Source of the DNA: UBA5951 sp012269555
GTDB taxonomy: Bacteria > Pseudomonadota > Alphaproteobacteria > Puniceispirillales > Puniceispirillaceae
Direction: 5' to 3'
Assembly (NCBI GenBank): GCA_038147755.1
Contig: JAYQTS010000008.1
Location: 62,001 to 126,000 of the forward strand
Length of the DNA: 64,000 nt
Positions 55,538-64,000 of the stretch are shown piece by piece. The position numbers and the translations under genes are program-made. Each line of letters begins with the position of its first letter. The first letter of the stretch is position 1. The notes under the pieces are model-generated. The model worked only from the letters and a program-made list of their open reading frames with translations. It had not been told where the DNA came from and did not search any database.

Positions 55538-58414
55538 ATGGATGATAGTTTTTTAACTGGAACAAACGCTACTTTTGTTGCTGAACTGTATCAGCGCTGG
55601 AAACAAACTCCAAATTCTGTGAGTTCTGATTGGTCAGATTGGTTTACTAATTTAGATGAACTTTCATCTGAACATTTTGAAGAAAAATCTCCATCTTGGG
55701 GTAAGCCAAAAAGTAAGGTTATTGGCGCAAATGATCCAGACGCTTCCATTAAAGCAGTTGCTAAGGGAATTGCAGGCAATCGTGATCTTCTTGCGGGAGA
55801 TGTTCGTTCTGCAACATTAGACTCACTTAGAGCAATAATGCTGATTAGAGCTTATAGAATAAGGGGCCACTTGTTGGCAAAGTTGGATCCACTCAACTTG
55901 CAAGATGAGGAAATTCATCCAGAATTAGACCCTGAAACTTACGGCTTTTCTCCAGAAGATTACGACAGGCCTATTTTCATTAATTATGTGCTTGGGCTCG
56001 AGATAGCTAGCCTAAATGAAATATTAACGATATTAAAGGCGACCTATTGCGGAACTATAGGTGTTGAATTTATGCATATTCAAGATCCTGCGCAGAAAGC
56101 TTGGATCCAAGAGCGTATTGAGGCTATTGGAAATCGAACAGAATTTACTGAGCGTGGAAAAGTTGCAATCTACGAAAAATTATTGGCAGCTGAAAACTTC
56201 GAGAGATTTTTGCATAAAAAATATATTGGCACAAAACGCTTTGGGTTAGATGGAGGCGAAGCACTTGTGCCTGCCCTTGAGCAGATTTTAAAGCGTGGGG
56301 GGCAAATGGGTTTGAAAGAAGTGGTAATTGGAATGGCCCATAGAGGTCGTTTAAATGTACTTCATAATGTACTTGATAAACCTTTCAGGGCAATTATCTC
56401 AGAGTTTTTGGGAAATCCAGCTAATCCGGAGGAAGCAGGTGGTTCAGGAGACGTAAAATATCATATGGGCTCTTCTGCAGATAGGCAATTTGACGAAAAT
56501 CAAATCCATTTAAGTTTAGCCCCCAACCCATCCCACTTAGAGATTGTTGACCCAGTTGTTGTTGGAAGAGTAAGAGCAAAACAGGCACAGCGTACTTCAG
56601 ATGATTTTAAGGAGGTTCTGGGAGTAATACTTCATGGGGATGCAGCATTTGCTGGGCAGGGTGTTGTTGCGGAGACTTTTGCATTTTCAGCACTTCGAGG
56701 ATATAGGACTGGCGGTACTATGCATATAATTGTGAATAATCAAATTGGTTTCACGACAAGCCCTTCTTATTCTCGCTCGTCGCCGTATCCTACCGATGTT
56801 GCTAAAATGGTTATGTCACCTATTTTTCATGTTAACGGCGATGACCCCGAGGCGGTAGTTCATGCAAGCAGGATAGCAACAGAGTTTAGGCAAACGTTTG
56901 GGGTGGATGTTGTTCTTGATATTATTTGTTATAGAAGGTTTGGTCACAATGAGGGCGATGAACCAGCTTTTACACAGCCACTTATGTATAAGCAAATCAA
57001 TCAGCAACCATCGACACGTGAAATTTATCTGAATAGATTATTAGAAGACGGAATCTTAGATGATAGTCGTGCTCAGGCAATTATGGATAAGCATAACACT
57101 TATCTTGAAGAAGAGTTTGAGGCTGGAAACGCATATAAACCAAATAAGGCAGATTGGTTGGAGGGCCAGTGGTCTGGAATGACAGTTGCTTACGGTGATG
57201 ATAGGCGTGGTGATACCGCTGTACCACTAGACACTTTGAAAAAAATTGGCAGTGTTATAACGACTGTTCCACAAGGCCTTCAAATACATAAAAAATTAGA
57301 ACGTGTATTGAGCACAAGAGCAAAAGCAATAGAGACTGGTCAAAACTTAGATTGGGCAACTGCAGAACATCTTGCATTTGGCTCAGTTGTCCTAGACGGT
57401 TTTGTTGTCCGCTTATCAGGTCAGGATAGTTGCAGAGGTACATTTAGCCAGCGGCATTCGGTTTTCGTTGACCAGCTTACTGAGGAAAGATACGTACCTC
57501 TAGCAAACTTAAGCACTGAACAAGCAAAATTTGAAGTTATTGACTCACCTTTATCTGAGGCATCGGTTATGGGATTTGAATATGGATTTGCTCAAGCCGA
57601 GCCAAACGCACTTGTGATGTGGGAAGCGCAATTTGGTGATTTTGCCAATGGGGCTCAAGTTGTAATAGATCAGTTTATAAGTTCAGGAGAGTCAAAATGG
57701 CTGAGGATGAACGGTCTAGTATTATTGCTGCCACACGGGTATGAGGGGCAGGGTCCTGAGCATTCCTCAGCTCGATTAGAGCGATATTTACAACTATGTG
57801 CAGAAGATAATATGCAGGTTGTAAATTGCACTACTCCCGCAAATTATTTCCATGTTTTAAGAAGGCAGGTTTGTCGAGACTTTCGAAAGCCATTAATTAT
57901 TATGACACCAAAATCACTGCTTCGACACAAATCATGTATTTCGGATTTATCAGAGTTAGGTCCTGGTACAAGTTTTCACAGAATATTACGAGATTCAAAT
58001 TCAAACATTAAAGATGAAAATGTAAAGAGAGTAATTCTTTGTTCTGGAAAGATTTTCTATGACATAGAAGAAATGCGTAATTCTGAAGAACAGTTTGATA
58101 TAAAAATTGTTCGTATCGAACAACTTTATCCATTTCCTAAGAAAAACTTAATTGAAATACTTAAACTCACTCCAAAAGCAGACGTTGTTTGGTGCCAAGA
58201 GGAACCAAAAAATATGGGTGGCTGGACATTTGTTCGTGATTATATTGAAGAAGCAATGCATCAATCTGGTTTAAATACAGATAGACCAATTTATTGTGGT
58301 AGAGATGCAGCTGCTTCACCCGCCACGGGTTCAGCGGGTCGTCATGCAAAGGAACAAAGAAGTCTTGTACAACAATCATTGCTATTGTCAGAAACAAAAG
58401 CAGCAGCAGAATAA
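55538..58414 (+). CDS. sucA: 2-oxoglutarate dehydrogenase E1 component
   Basis: Thiamine-diphosphate decarboxylase of the 2-oxoglutarate dehydrogenase complex. 958 residues. SFLTGTNATFVAELYQRWK at the N-terminus, the catalytic segment GMAHRGRLNVLHNV, the ThDP/Mg motif (HGDAAFAGQGVV, then VNNQIGFTT) and RRFGHNEGDEPAFTQP. The ATG at 55538 has GGAG upstream; a GTG at 55523 does not. The 142-bp gap after sucD may hold a promoter. Confidence 0.97.
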   Translation: MDDSFLTGTNATFVAELYQRWKQTPNSVSSDWSDWFTNLDELSSEHFEEKSPSWGKPKSKVIGANDPDASIKAVAKGIAGNRDLLAGDVRSATLDSLRAIMLIRAYRIRGHLLAKLDPLNLQDEEIHPELDPETYGFSPEDYDRPIFINYVLGLEIASLNEILTILKATYCGTIGVEFMHIQDPAQKAWIQERIEAIGNRTEFTERGKVAIYEKLLAAENFERFLHKKYIGTKRFGLDGGEALVPALEQILKRGGQMGLKEVVIGMAHRGRLNVLHNVLDKPFRAIISEFLGNPANPEEAGGSGDVKYHMGSSADRQFDENQIHLSLAPNPSHLEIVDPVVVGRVRAKQAQRTSDDFKEVLGVILHGDAAFAGQGVVAETFAFSALRGYRTGGTMHIIVNNQIGFTTSPSYSRSSPYPTDVAKMVMSPIFHVNGDDPEAVVHASRIATEFRQTFGVDVVLDIICYRRFGHNEGDEPAFTQPLMYKQINQQPSTREIYLNRLLEDGILDDSRAQAIMDKHNTYLEEEFEAGNAYKPNKADWLEGQWSGMTVAYGDDRRGDTAVPLDTLKKIGSVITTVPQGLQIHKKLERVLSTRAKAIETGQNLDWATAEHLAFGSVVLDGFVVRLSGQDSCRGTFSQRHSVFVDQLTEERYVPLANLSTEQAKFEVIDSPLSEASVMGFEYGFAQAEPNALVMWEAQFGDFANGAQVVIDQFISSGESKWLRMNGLVLLLPHGYEGQGPEHSSARLERYLQLCAEDNMQVVNCTTPANYFHVLRRQVCRDFRKPLIIMTPKSLLRHKSCISDLSELGPGTSFHRILRDSNSNIKDENVKRVILCSGKIFYDIEEMRNSEEQFDIKIVRIEQLYPFPKKNLIEILKLTPKADVVWCQEEPKNMGGWTFVRDYIEEAMHQSGLNTDRPIYCGRDAAASPATGSAGRHAKEQRSLVQQSLLLSETKAAAE

Positions 58415-58453
58415 ACGTAAACTTTAGCGCTCATCAAAGGAGATATCACGCGA

Positions 58454-59662
58454 ATGTCTATTGAAATTAAAGTCCCTGTATTAGGTGAATCAGTTGTTGA
58501 GGCTACAGTTGCTAAATGGATGAAAAACGTCGGCGAGAAAGTTAATGCTGATGAGCCCATAGTGGAGCTTGAAACTGACAAGGTGTCTCTTGAAGTTCCT
58601 TCACCGAAGGCGGGGGTGCTAACTGATATAGTTGCACAAGAAGGGGATACAGTTGAGGTGGATGCCATTTTAGCACTTTTACAAGAAGGCGCTGTTGCAG
58701 CTGCTGAGCCTAAGCGACCTATCGAAAACAAAAATGAAGAAAAAATACAACCACAAGCTGCAAACCTATCTCCTGCGGTACGCAGGCTGGTAGAAGAAAA
58801 TAATTTAGATGCAAGCTCGATTCCAGCATCAGGAAAAGATGGGAGATTAACAAAAGGGGATGTTTTATCTTTCCTAGAAAAAGAAGTATCTGATTTTCCT
58901 TCATCTTCAAGTGCTGGCTCAATATCTCACATATCTGAAACTCTTGAAAATAAAAAAGATAATCTTCGAGAAGAGCGAGTGCCTATGTCTCGATTAAGGC
59001 GTGTTATTGCACAGAGGTTGAAAGAGGCACAAAATACAGCGGCAATGCTTACTACTTTCAATGAAGTGGATATGACTGCAGTAATGGAACTGCGTTCCCA
59101 ATATAAAGATAGTTTTGAAAAAAATCATGATGCTAGACTTGGATTTATGGGGTTTTTTGTGAAAGCCTGTATAGCAGGTTTGCGTGAGTTTCCCGCGGTT
59201 AATGCTGAAATCAACGGCAACGATATTATCTACAAAGATTATTATAATATTGGAGTTGCTGTAGGTACTCCTCAAGGACTGGTTGTTCCTGTTATAAAAG
59301 ATGCACATGATTTATCCATTGCGGAAATAGAGACCTCGGTCGCAGGATATGGATTAAAAGCTCGAGATGGCGGGCTTGCACCATCGGATATGTCTGGAGG
59401 AACCTTTACTATATCTAATGGCGGAGTTTATGGATCATTAATGTCTACCCCTATTTTAAATACTCCCCAGAGCGCTATCCTAGGAATGCATAAAATACAG
59501 AAGCGTCCCATTGCTGTTGGCGATGAAATAGTTATTCGCCCAATGATGTACTTAGCGTTGTCTTATGATCACCGCATCATTGATGGAAGGGAAGCGGTAT
59601 CATTTTTAGTTAGAGTAAAAGAATCAATTGAAGACCCAAGAAGATTGCTTTTAGACATATAA
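58454..59662 (+). CDS. sucB: Dihydrolipoamide succinyltransferase, E2 component
   Basis: Core acyltransferase of the complex. 402 residues: one lipoyl domain (about 1-75) with the lipoylated Lys in ELETDKVSLEVPSP; the peripheral subunit-binding domain LSPAVRRLVEENNLDASSI (about 108-142); and the catalytic domain ending SYDHRIIDGREAVSFL with the active His and Asp. AAGGAG upstream of the start. Confidence 0.97.
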   Translation: MSIEIKVPVLGESVVEATVAKWMKNVGEKVNADEPIVELETDKVSLEVPSPKAGVLTDIVAQEGDTVEVDAILALLQEGAVAAAEPKRPIENKNEEKIQPQAANLSPAVRRLVEENNLDASSIPASGKDGRLTKGDVLSFLEKEVSDFPSSSSAGSISHISETLENKKDNLREERVPMSRLRRVIAQRLKEAQNTAAMLTTFNEVDMTAVMELRSQYKDSFEKNHDARLGFMGFFVKACIAGLREFPAVNAEINGNDIIYKDYYNIGVAVGTPQGLVVPVIKDAHDLSIAEIETSVAGYGLKARDGGLAPSDMSGGTFTISNGGVYGSLMSTPILNTPQSAILGMHKIQKRPIAVGDEIVIRPMMYLALSYDHRIIDGREAVSFLVRVKESIEDPRRLLLDI

Positions 59663-59724
59663 CCTATTTATTTTATTGGACAAAAACTACATCAAACAAC
59701 CTATTTGGAAAAGGTATAAATAAA

Positions 59725-61132
59725 ATGACGGTGCAAAAATATGACTTAATAGTTATTGGTGCTGGACCTGGAGGCTATGTTGCTGCAATAAGAGCAGCTC
59801 AGTTGGGGATGAAAGTCGCATGCGTTGAAAAAAGAAGCACCCTCGGGGGGACATGTCTTAATGTTGGTTGTATTCCGTCTAAAGCTTTACTGAATGCATC
59901 CGAAAAATTTGCAGAGGTAAAACAAAAACACCTATCAGCTCTTGGTATTGATGTAAGTCAGGTGAAGTTAGACCTTCAAAAAATGCTAAAACATAAATCA
60001 GATATTGTATCTGGTCTTACCACTGGTATTAGTCAGCTTTTTGCAAAAAACAAAGTTTCCCATTTAATTGGTTCCGCTCAAATAACTTCCTCTGGTGTAG
60101 TTAATATTATGGAGGGTCGTGATAAAGGGGAATTTAAAGCTGATAAAATTATAATAGCAACTGGTTCTGAGCCAACCAACCTAGCTTCGATGTCGATTGA
60201 TGAGAAACAAATTATTTCTTCAACAGGCGCTCTAGAGCTCTCAGAATTACCAAAAAAGCTCGTAGTTGTGGGGGCCGGGTATATTGGTCTCGAAATGGGT
60301 ACTGTTTGGTCACGCCTTGGAGCAGAAGTTGAGGTTGTTGATTTTTACCACGAATTTTGCCAGGATGGATGCCGAGATTGCTACCAAGTTCAAAGCCATT
60401 TTAGAGAAGCAGGGTATAAAATTTAATCTAGGGAAAGGTGTTAAGGAGGCGAAGAAATCGAAATCATCTATCAGCTTAATTTTGCAAGATAGTAAAACAC
60501 AACAAGAAAGTAAGCTCAGTTGCAACGTTGCATTGGTTGCTATTGGTCGAAAACCATACATTGAGGGTCTCGGCTTAGAGAAGTTAGGGATAGAACTCAC
60601 TCAGAAAGGCCAGATTAAGGTAGATGATAAATTTCAAACAAATAGGGAAGGCATCTACGCTATTGGGGATGTTATTGAGGGCCCTATGCTTGCACATAAA
60701 GCGGAAGAGGATGGAGTGGCCGCTGTAGAAATTATGGCAGGGCATTCTGGGCATGTTGATTACTCTTTTGTGCCAGGGATTGTTTATACAGCACCAGAAG
60801 TTGCAACTATTGGCCTTACGGAAGAACAAATTAAAGACAAAGGTATTTCTTACAACAAAGGTGTTTTTCCATTTCTTGCAAACAGTCGAGCAAGAGCGAC
60901 AGGGCATACTGATGGCATGGTTAAATTACTTGCTGATAAGAAAACAGACAAACTTTTAGGGGCTCACATTATAGGTTATGAGGCTGGAACGATGATACAT
61001 GAAATAGCAGTTGGTATGTCGTTTGGGTCATCTGCAGAGGATATCGCTCGCACTTGTCATGGGCATCCAACAATGAATGAGGCTGTAAAAGAAGCTGCGC
61101 TTGCGATTGGCACTGGCGCTATTCATATTTAG
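59725..61132 (+). CDS. lpd: Dihydrolipoamide dehydrogenase, E3 (frameshifts)
   Basis: FAD disulfide oxidoreductase of the 2-oxoglutarate complex. VIGAGPGGYVAAIRAAQLG binds FAD; the redox pair is in GGTCLNVGCIPSK; VVVGAGYIGLEMGTVWSRLG binds NAD. Near 60340-60365 the frame shifts: VEVVDFYHEFCQ should run into MDAEIATKFKAILEKQG, and two or more small indels are needed to give the usual sequence. The remainder is normal, ending with the His-Glu segment HGHPTMNEAVKEAAL. About 468 residues overall. Last gene of the TCA run, convergent with xerC. Confidence 0.94.
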
Positions 61133-61165
61133 GAAATTAGACTATTTTGCGCTGACTTACTATTT

Positions 61166-62092
61166 TTAAGCTTTTTTGGCACGTGGGTGTGTTTGTTGAT
61201 GAATTTCCGAAAGCTGTTTCGTATCAATATGAGTATAACGTTGTGTGGTTGATAGGCTTGAATGACCAAGTAATTCTTGAATAGCTCTTAAATCACCTCC
61301 ATTAGACAAAAGATGAGTTGCGAAAGCATGTCGCAATGTGTGAGGTGTTGTTTCTGAAGGAAGATTAGCAGTAATCCTAAGTTTCTCAACCATTCTTTGT
61401 ACTGCTCTCGGCCCAAGCGGTAGTCCCCTTTTTGATAAAAAAATGGGTTTATTGTGCTCAAGCCTAAAAGGGCAGCTTTGAATTGCAGTTTGCAGTGATT
61501 CTGCTACGACTGGTAAGACAGGGACATCTCTAGTTTTCCCCCCCTTCCCAATAATTCTCAGCCAATTTGGGTCGGAAAGATGTGCAGGTGTAATGCTAAG
61601 TGTCTCTGCTAATCGAAGCCCGCATCCATACATAAGGTATAAAATTGCTATATCTCTATCATTTTCCCAAGTTTGATTGGACCTTTTTTTAACTAACTCA
61701 AGTAATAATGATGCATCACTCACACTGATAGCCCTTGGAAGTGAAATTGGCAATTTGGGAGATTTCATCCAGCTTATATCTAAATTTTTAAAAATCTTAT
61801 GGCGATTACAATAACGGCTAAAACTTCGTAAAGCAGAAACCCTCCTTGCAATTGTTGTTTTAGCGCACTCAGACTCATACATTTCGGAAAGCCAAATTCT
61901 AAAAGTGGCCCTGCTTGGCTTGAAATCGACCTCATTATATCTTGTTAGACAACCAATATAGTTTGCGAGGTCCCCTTTATACGCCTCTACGGTGTGAGAT
62001 TGATAATGTTTTACAGAAGAAAGCCAACCTAACCAACTATTGACATATTTAGCAAATATTTTTGCATTAATATTAGAGGAGGTCATTGTCAT
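61166..62092 (-). CDS. xerC: Tyrosine recombinase XerC
   Basis: Site-specific recombinase that resolves chromosome dimers at dif with XerD, controlled by FtsK. 308 residues: an N-terminal SAM-like DNA-binding domain and the catalytic domain with Arg in YGCGLRLAETLSI, then HTLRHAFATHLLSNGGDLRAIQELLGHSSLSTTQRYTHID holding His, Arg, His and the Tyr nucleophile. Its start overlaps DUF484 by 20 bp, so they are cotranscribed. Position in fsa-DUF484-xerC supports XerC rather than XerD. Confidence 0.94.
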   Translation of the reverse strand: MTMTSSNINAKIFAKYVNSWLGWLSSVKHYQSHTVEAYKGDLANYIGCLTRYNEVDFKPSRATFRIWLSEMYESECAKTTIARRVSALRSFSRYCNRHKIFKNLDISWMKSPKLPISLPRAISVSDASLLLELVKKRSNQTWENDRDIAILYLMYGCGLRLAETLSITPAHLSDPNWLRIIGKGGKTRDVPVLPVVAESLQTAIQSCPFRLEHNKPIFLSKRGLPLGPRAVQRMVEKLRITANLPSETTPHTLRHAFATHLLSNGGDLRAIQELLGHSSLSTTQRYTHIDTKQLSEIHQQTHPRAKKA

Positions 62093-62807
62093 ATTTCTTT
62101 ATTTTTAGATTTAATATAGTTGCTAAACATGTTCCTATAATGTTGGATAAATTGGAAAATATTGCGTCTGTATTGCCAAGTTGAAAACTATTTTTGTCTC
62201 GTCCAGCTAATAAAAGTACCGACCCTGATATTTGGGCAGGAAGGTTTTCTGGTAAGGAAATGACAGCTATAGACGCCTTGGGGTTGGAGAATAAGGTTAA
62301 ACCCAATTCAGGTGGGGGCCCGAGATAAACAGACTTAGCTTCTTTTATTTTTTGAATTTGCTCAGCAGGTAGCACAAGAAAACCATATTCTTCAGCATCC
62401 TTGATGGCAAATTCTTTTGGCATTAGAAGCCTCGCACCTGCAAGCTCAAGAATCAAAGGTAATTTTTCATCTACCATATCTGAAACCTGTTTTAAATTTC
62501 TGATACGTATAAAAGCAATTGCAACGTTAAGTAATTGTTGCCATTTTTTTGTATTATCTTCTACACCATCAATTAATGCCAAATTTTTTTCTGAAAGTAT
62601 GCGCGCCTCTTCCCTCGCGCGTTTTGCAATTTCTCCAGTAACGTCGATTATATTGCTGTCTATTTTTTGGTCGTAGAATTTTGCAGTTTTATTTGATTTT
62701 TCTTTTGAAAGAGTTTTGACTTGTGCATTAAGATATGTCTTCAAATAATCTGGATTATTATCAAGAAATACAGATACTAATTTTTCATCAATTATCTCAT
62801 TGCTCAT
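62073..62807 (-). CDS. DUF484 family protein
   Basis: About 244 residues, GAF-like fold. DNNPDYLKTYLNAQVKTL is close to the family's conserved FFRxxPDFL start, and SGSVLLLAGRDKNSF to its glycine-rich C-terminal part. Function is unknown. The ATG at 62807 is preferred over 62870, which lies inside fsa. Between fsa and xerC, as in other alphaproteobacteria. Confidence 0.88.
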   Translation of the reverse strand: MSNEIIDEKLVSVFLDNNPDYLKTYLNAQVKTLSKEKSNKTAKFYDQKIDSNIIDVTGEIAKRAREEARILSEKNLALIDGVEDNTKKWQQLLNVAIAFIRIRNLKQVSDMVDEKLPLILELAGARLLMPKEFAIKDAEEYGFLVLPAEQIQKIKEAKSVYLGPPPELGLTLFSNPKASIAVISLPENLPAQISGSVLLLAGRDKNSFQLGNTDAIFSNLSNIIGTCLATILNLKIKKYDNDLL

Positions 62808-62839
62808 ACCAGAGCCCTTTTGGTTGCTATTCTTAGACT

Positions 62840-63493
62840 TTATAAAATTGACTGACCTGTTGACTTCCAATCAGCTAAGAAATCAGCTAATCCCTTATCC
62901 GTTAGAGGATGCTTGTACATTTGAAGCATAATTTTCGGAGGAATTGTAGCAACATCAGCTCCCACTAAAGCAGCATCAACCACATGTTGAACACCTCTAA
63001 CTGAAGCCACCAAAATTTCAGTTGGATAATTATAATTAGAATAAACCTCTGCAATTTCACTTATAAGATTCATTCCATCAGACCCAATATCATCTAACCT
63101 TCCAACAAAAGGAGAAATAAAGCTTGCTCCGGCTTTTGCAGCTAGTAAGGCTTGCGCTGTTGAAAAACATAACGTTACATTTACTAAAATATTTTGATTG
63201 CGTAAGCTAGCACATGCTTTTAAGCCATCTGGTGTTAACGGAAGTTTTACTGTTACGTTACTTGCAATTTCAGCCAGCCTTTTTCCTTCATCCATCATTC
63301 CATGATAGTCTGTCGCAGTAACCTCAGCACTGACAGGACCAGAGATAATACCACAAATCTCTTCAATGGCTTCAATAATATTGCGTCCAGATTTGGCAAT
63401 CAAAGAGGGGTTAGTTGTAATCCCATCAACTAGACCTGTTTGATTGAGTTCTGAAATTTCGTTAATATCAGCAGTATCCAAGAATAATTTCAT
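62840..63493 (-). CDS. fsa: Fructose-6-phosphate aldolase / transaldolase-like protein
   Basis: TIM-barrel class I aldolase of the small transaldolase (MipB/TalC) group, 217 residues. MKLFLDTADINEI opens the protein; the Schiff-base Lys is in VTVKLPLTPDGL; ISPFVGRLDD and ILVASVRG are conserved. Whether it acts as aldolase or transaldolase cannot be settled by sequence. Divergent from priA. Confidence 0.93.
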   Translation of the reverse strand: MKLFLDTADINEISELNQTGLVDGITTNPSLIAKSGRNIIEAIEEICGIISGPVSAEVTATDYHGMMDEGKRLAEIASNVTVKLPLTPDGLKACASLRNQNILVNVTLCFSTAQALLAAKAGASFISPFVGRLDDIGSDGMNLISEIAEVYSNYNYPTEILVASVRGVQHVVDAALVGADVATIPPKIMLQMYKHPLTDKGLADFLADWKSTGQSIL

Positions 63494-63603
63494 GACGGGT
63501 CCCTGATTGGTTAATTTTTGTGAGGTAGATTTTGCAGTCTTTTTATGTTTAGTCTACAGTTTTGTTGCGTGTGCTTGCAACAATAAATCTATGACGGTTT
63601 GAA

Positions 63604-64000
63604 ATGGCTTATTTACGAGATAATCTAGTTAAAAAAAATGCCCCACTTTTTTTGATAGCCAAAGTAAGAGTATCTGTCCCGATATCTTCACAAAATTTTC
63701 AAAATGGAAAAAGTGAATTTGATTATCTTGTAAGTAAAGGCACACAGATTCAAATTGGCAATATTGTTGAAGTATCTTTCAGAAATCGGACTATATGGGG
63801 AGTGGTATACAGTCTTGAATATGAGACTAGAATTAAGCATTCAAAATTAAAACAAATTTTGTCCATCAGTGGCGTGTCTCCAATTAAACTATGTAATCTT
63901 GAATTTTTAGAGAAAGTAAGTGAATGGACAATGGCACCATTTGGACAAGTGCTTCGTGCGCTGCTATCTGCACCAAATGCATATAAGGATGAAACCCCAA
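63604..64000 (+). CDS. priA: Primosomal protein PriA, N-terminal part (cut by window edge)
   Basis: Replication restart helicase. About 132 residues are visible: the 3'-DNA-binding domain, with IAKVRVSVPI, FDYLVSKGTQIQIGNIVEVSF, WGVVYSL, and the later segment EFLEKVSEWTMAPFGQVLRALLS. Helicase motifs lie past the right edge. The head-to-head arrangement with fsa-DUF484-xerC is the usual one in the class and supports the call. A clear ribosome-binding site was not seen. Confidence 0.88.
   Translation, partial: MAYLRDNLVKKNAPLFLIAKVRVSVPISSQNFQNGKSEFDYLVSKGTQIQIGNIVEVSFRNRTIWGVVYSLEYETRIKHSKLKQILSISGVSPIKLCNLEFLEKVSEWTMAPFGQVLRALLSAPNAYKDETP

Overview
The window is 64 kb of AT-rich chromosomal DNA from a free-living Gram-negative bacterium, almost certainly a marine alphaproteobacterium. 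The evidence is gene order typical of that class: priA / fsa-DUF484-xerC; sdhCDAB-zapE-mdh-sucCDAB-lpd; dapF-mtaB-ftsY-ffh-rpsP-rimM-trmD-rplS-leuCDB-asd; ftsK-lolA-xth; uracil-DNA glycosylase / ETF-QO-TPR-ispE; and DUF3576-leuS. A CcrM-type adenine methylase, an ETF-ubiquinone oxidoreductase and a RibA with a degenerate RibB-like N-terminus also fit. Low GC, short intergenic gaps and the porin style suggest a SAR116/Puniceispirillales or HIMB59-like lineage; that placement is inference.

Layout. 1-2.2 kb: the start of leuS (cut by the left edge), a DUF3576 protein and a frame-broken porin, all on the minus strand. 2.4-5.3 kb: yggS, ribA, an OmpR-type regulator and tRNA-Gln. 5.4-17.9 kb: ispE, a TPR protein, ETF-QO, a uracil-DNA glycosylase, a lytic transglycosylase, moaB, rnhB, ccrM, apt and malate synthase G. 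18-25 kb: an envelope-sugar region (galU, ugd, a WbpB/WbpE-like oxidoreductase-aminotransferase pair) with a VOC protein, an XRE regulator, tRNA-Gly and about 840 bp without a recognisable gene. 25-33 kb: chaperedoxin-like thioredoxin, LON-domain protein, Trm112, DUF971, a UbiH-type monooxygenase, gmhB, an aminotransferase, ftsK and lolA. 33.4-34.2 kb: two unknown divergent small genes inserted between lolA and xth. 34-46.7 kb: DNA repair, lysine/cell-wall (dapF, asd), tRNA modification, protein targeting, ribosome and leucine genes. 47.7-61 kb: succinate dehydrogenase and the TCA-cycle run from malate dehydrogenase through 2-oxoglutarate dehydrogenase. 61-64 kb: xerC, DUF484, fsa and the start of priA (cut by the right edge).

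Most of the window is housekeeping. At least a dozen genes, several of them essential, carry apparent frameshifts. Many of these sit in short mononucleotide runs and are repaired by adding or removing one base, which points to consensus errors in the assembly rather than to gene decay. I annotate such genes over their full reconstructed span and give the break points. The signals least explained by this are a six-unit 48-bp in-frame repeat in rpsP interrupted by a nonsense codon, a trmD with no conventional start codon, the lolA-xth insert, and the gene-free stretch beside tRNA-Gly. I did not find a convincing new defence, mobile or biosynthetic system.
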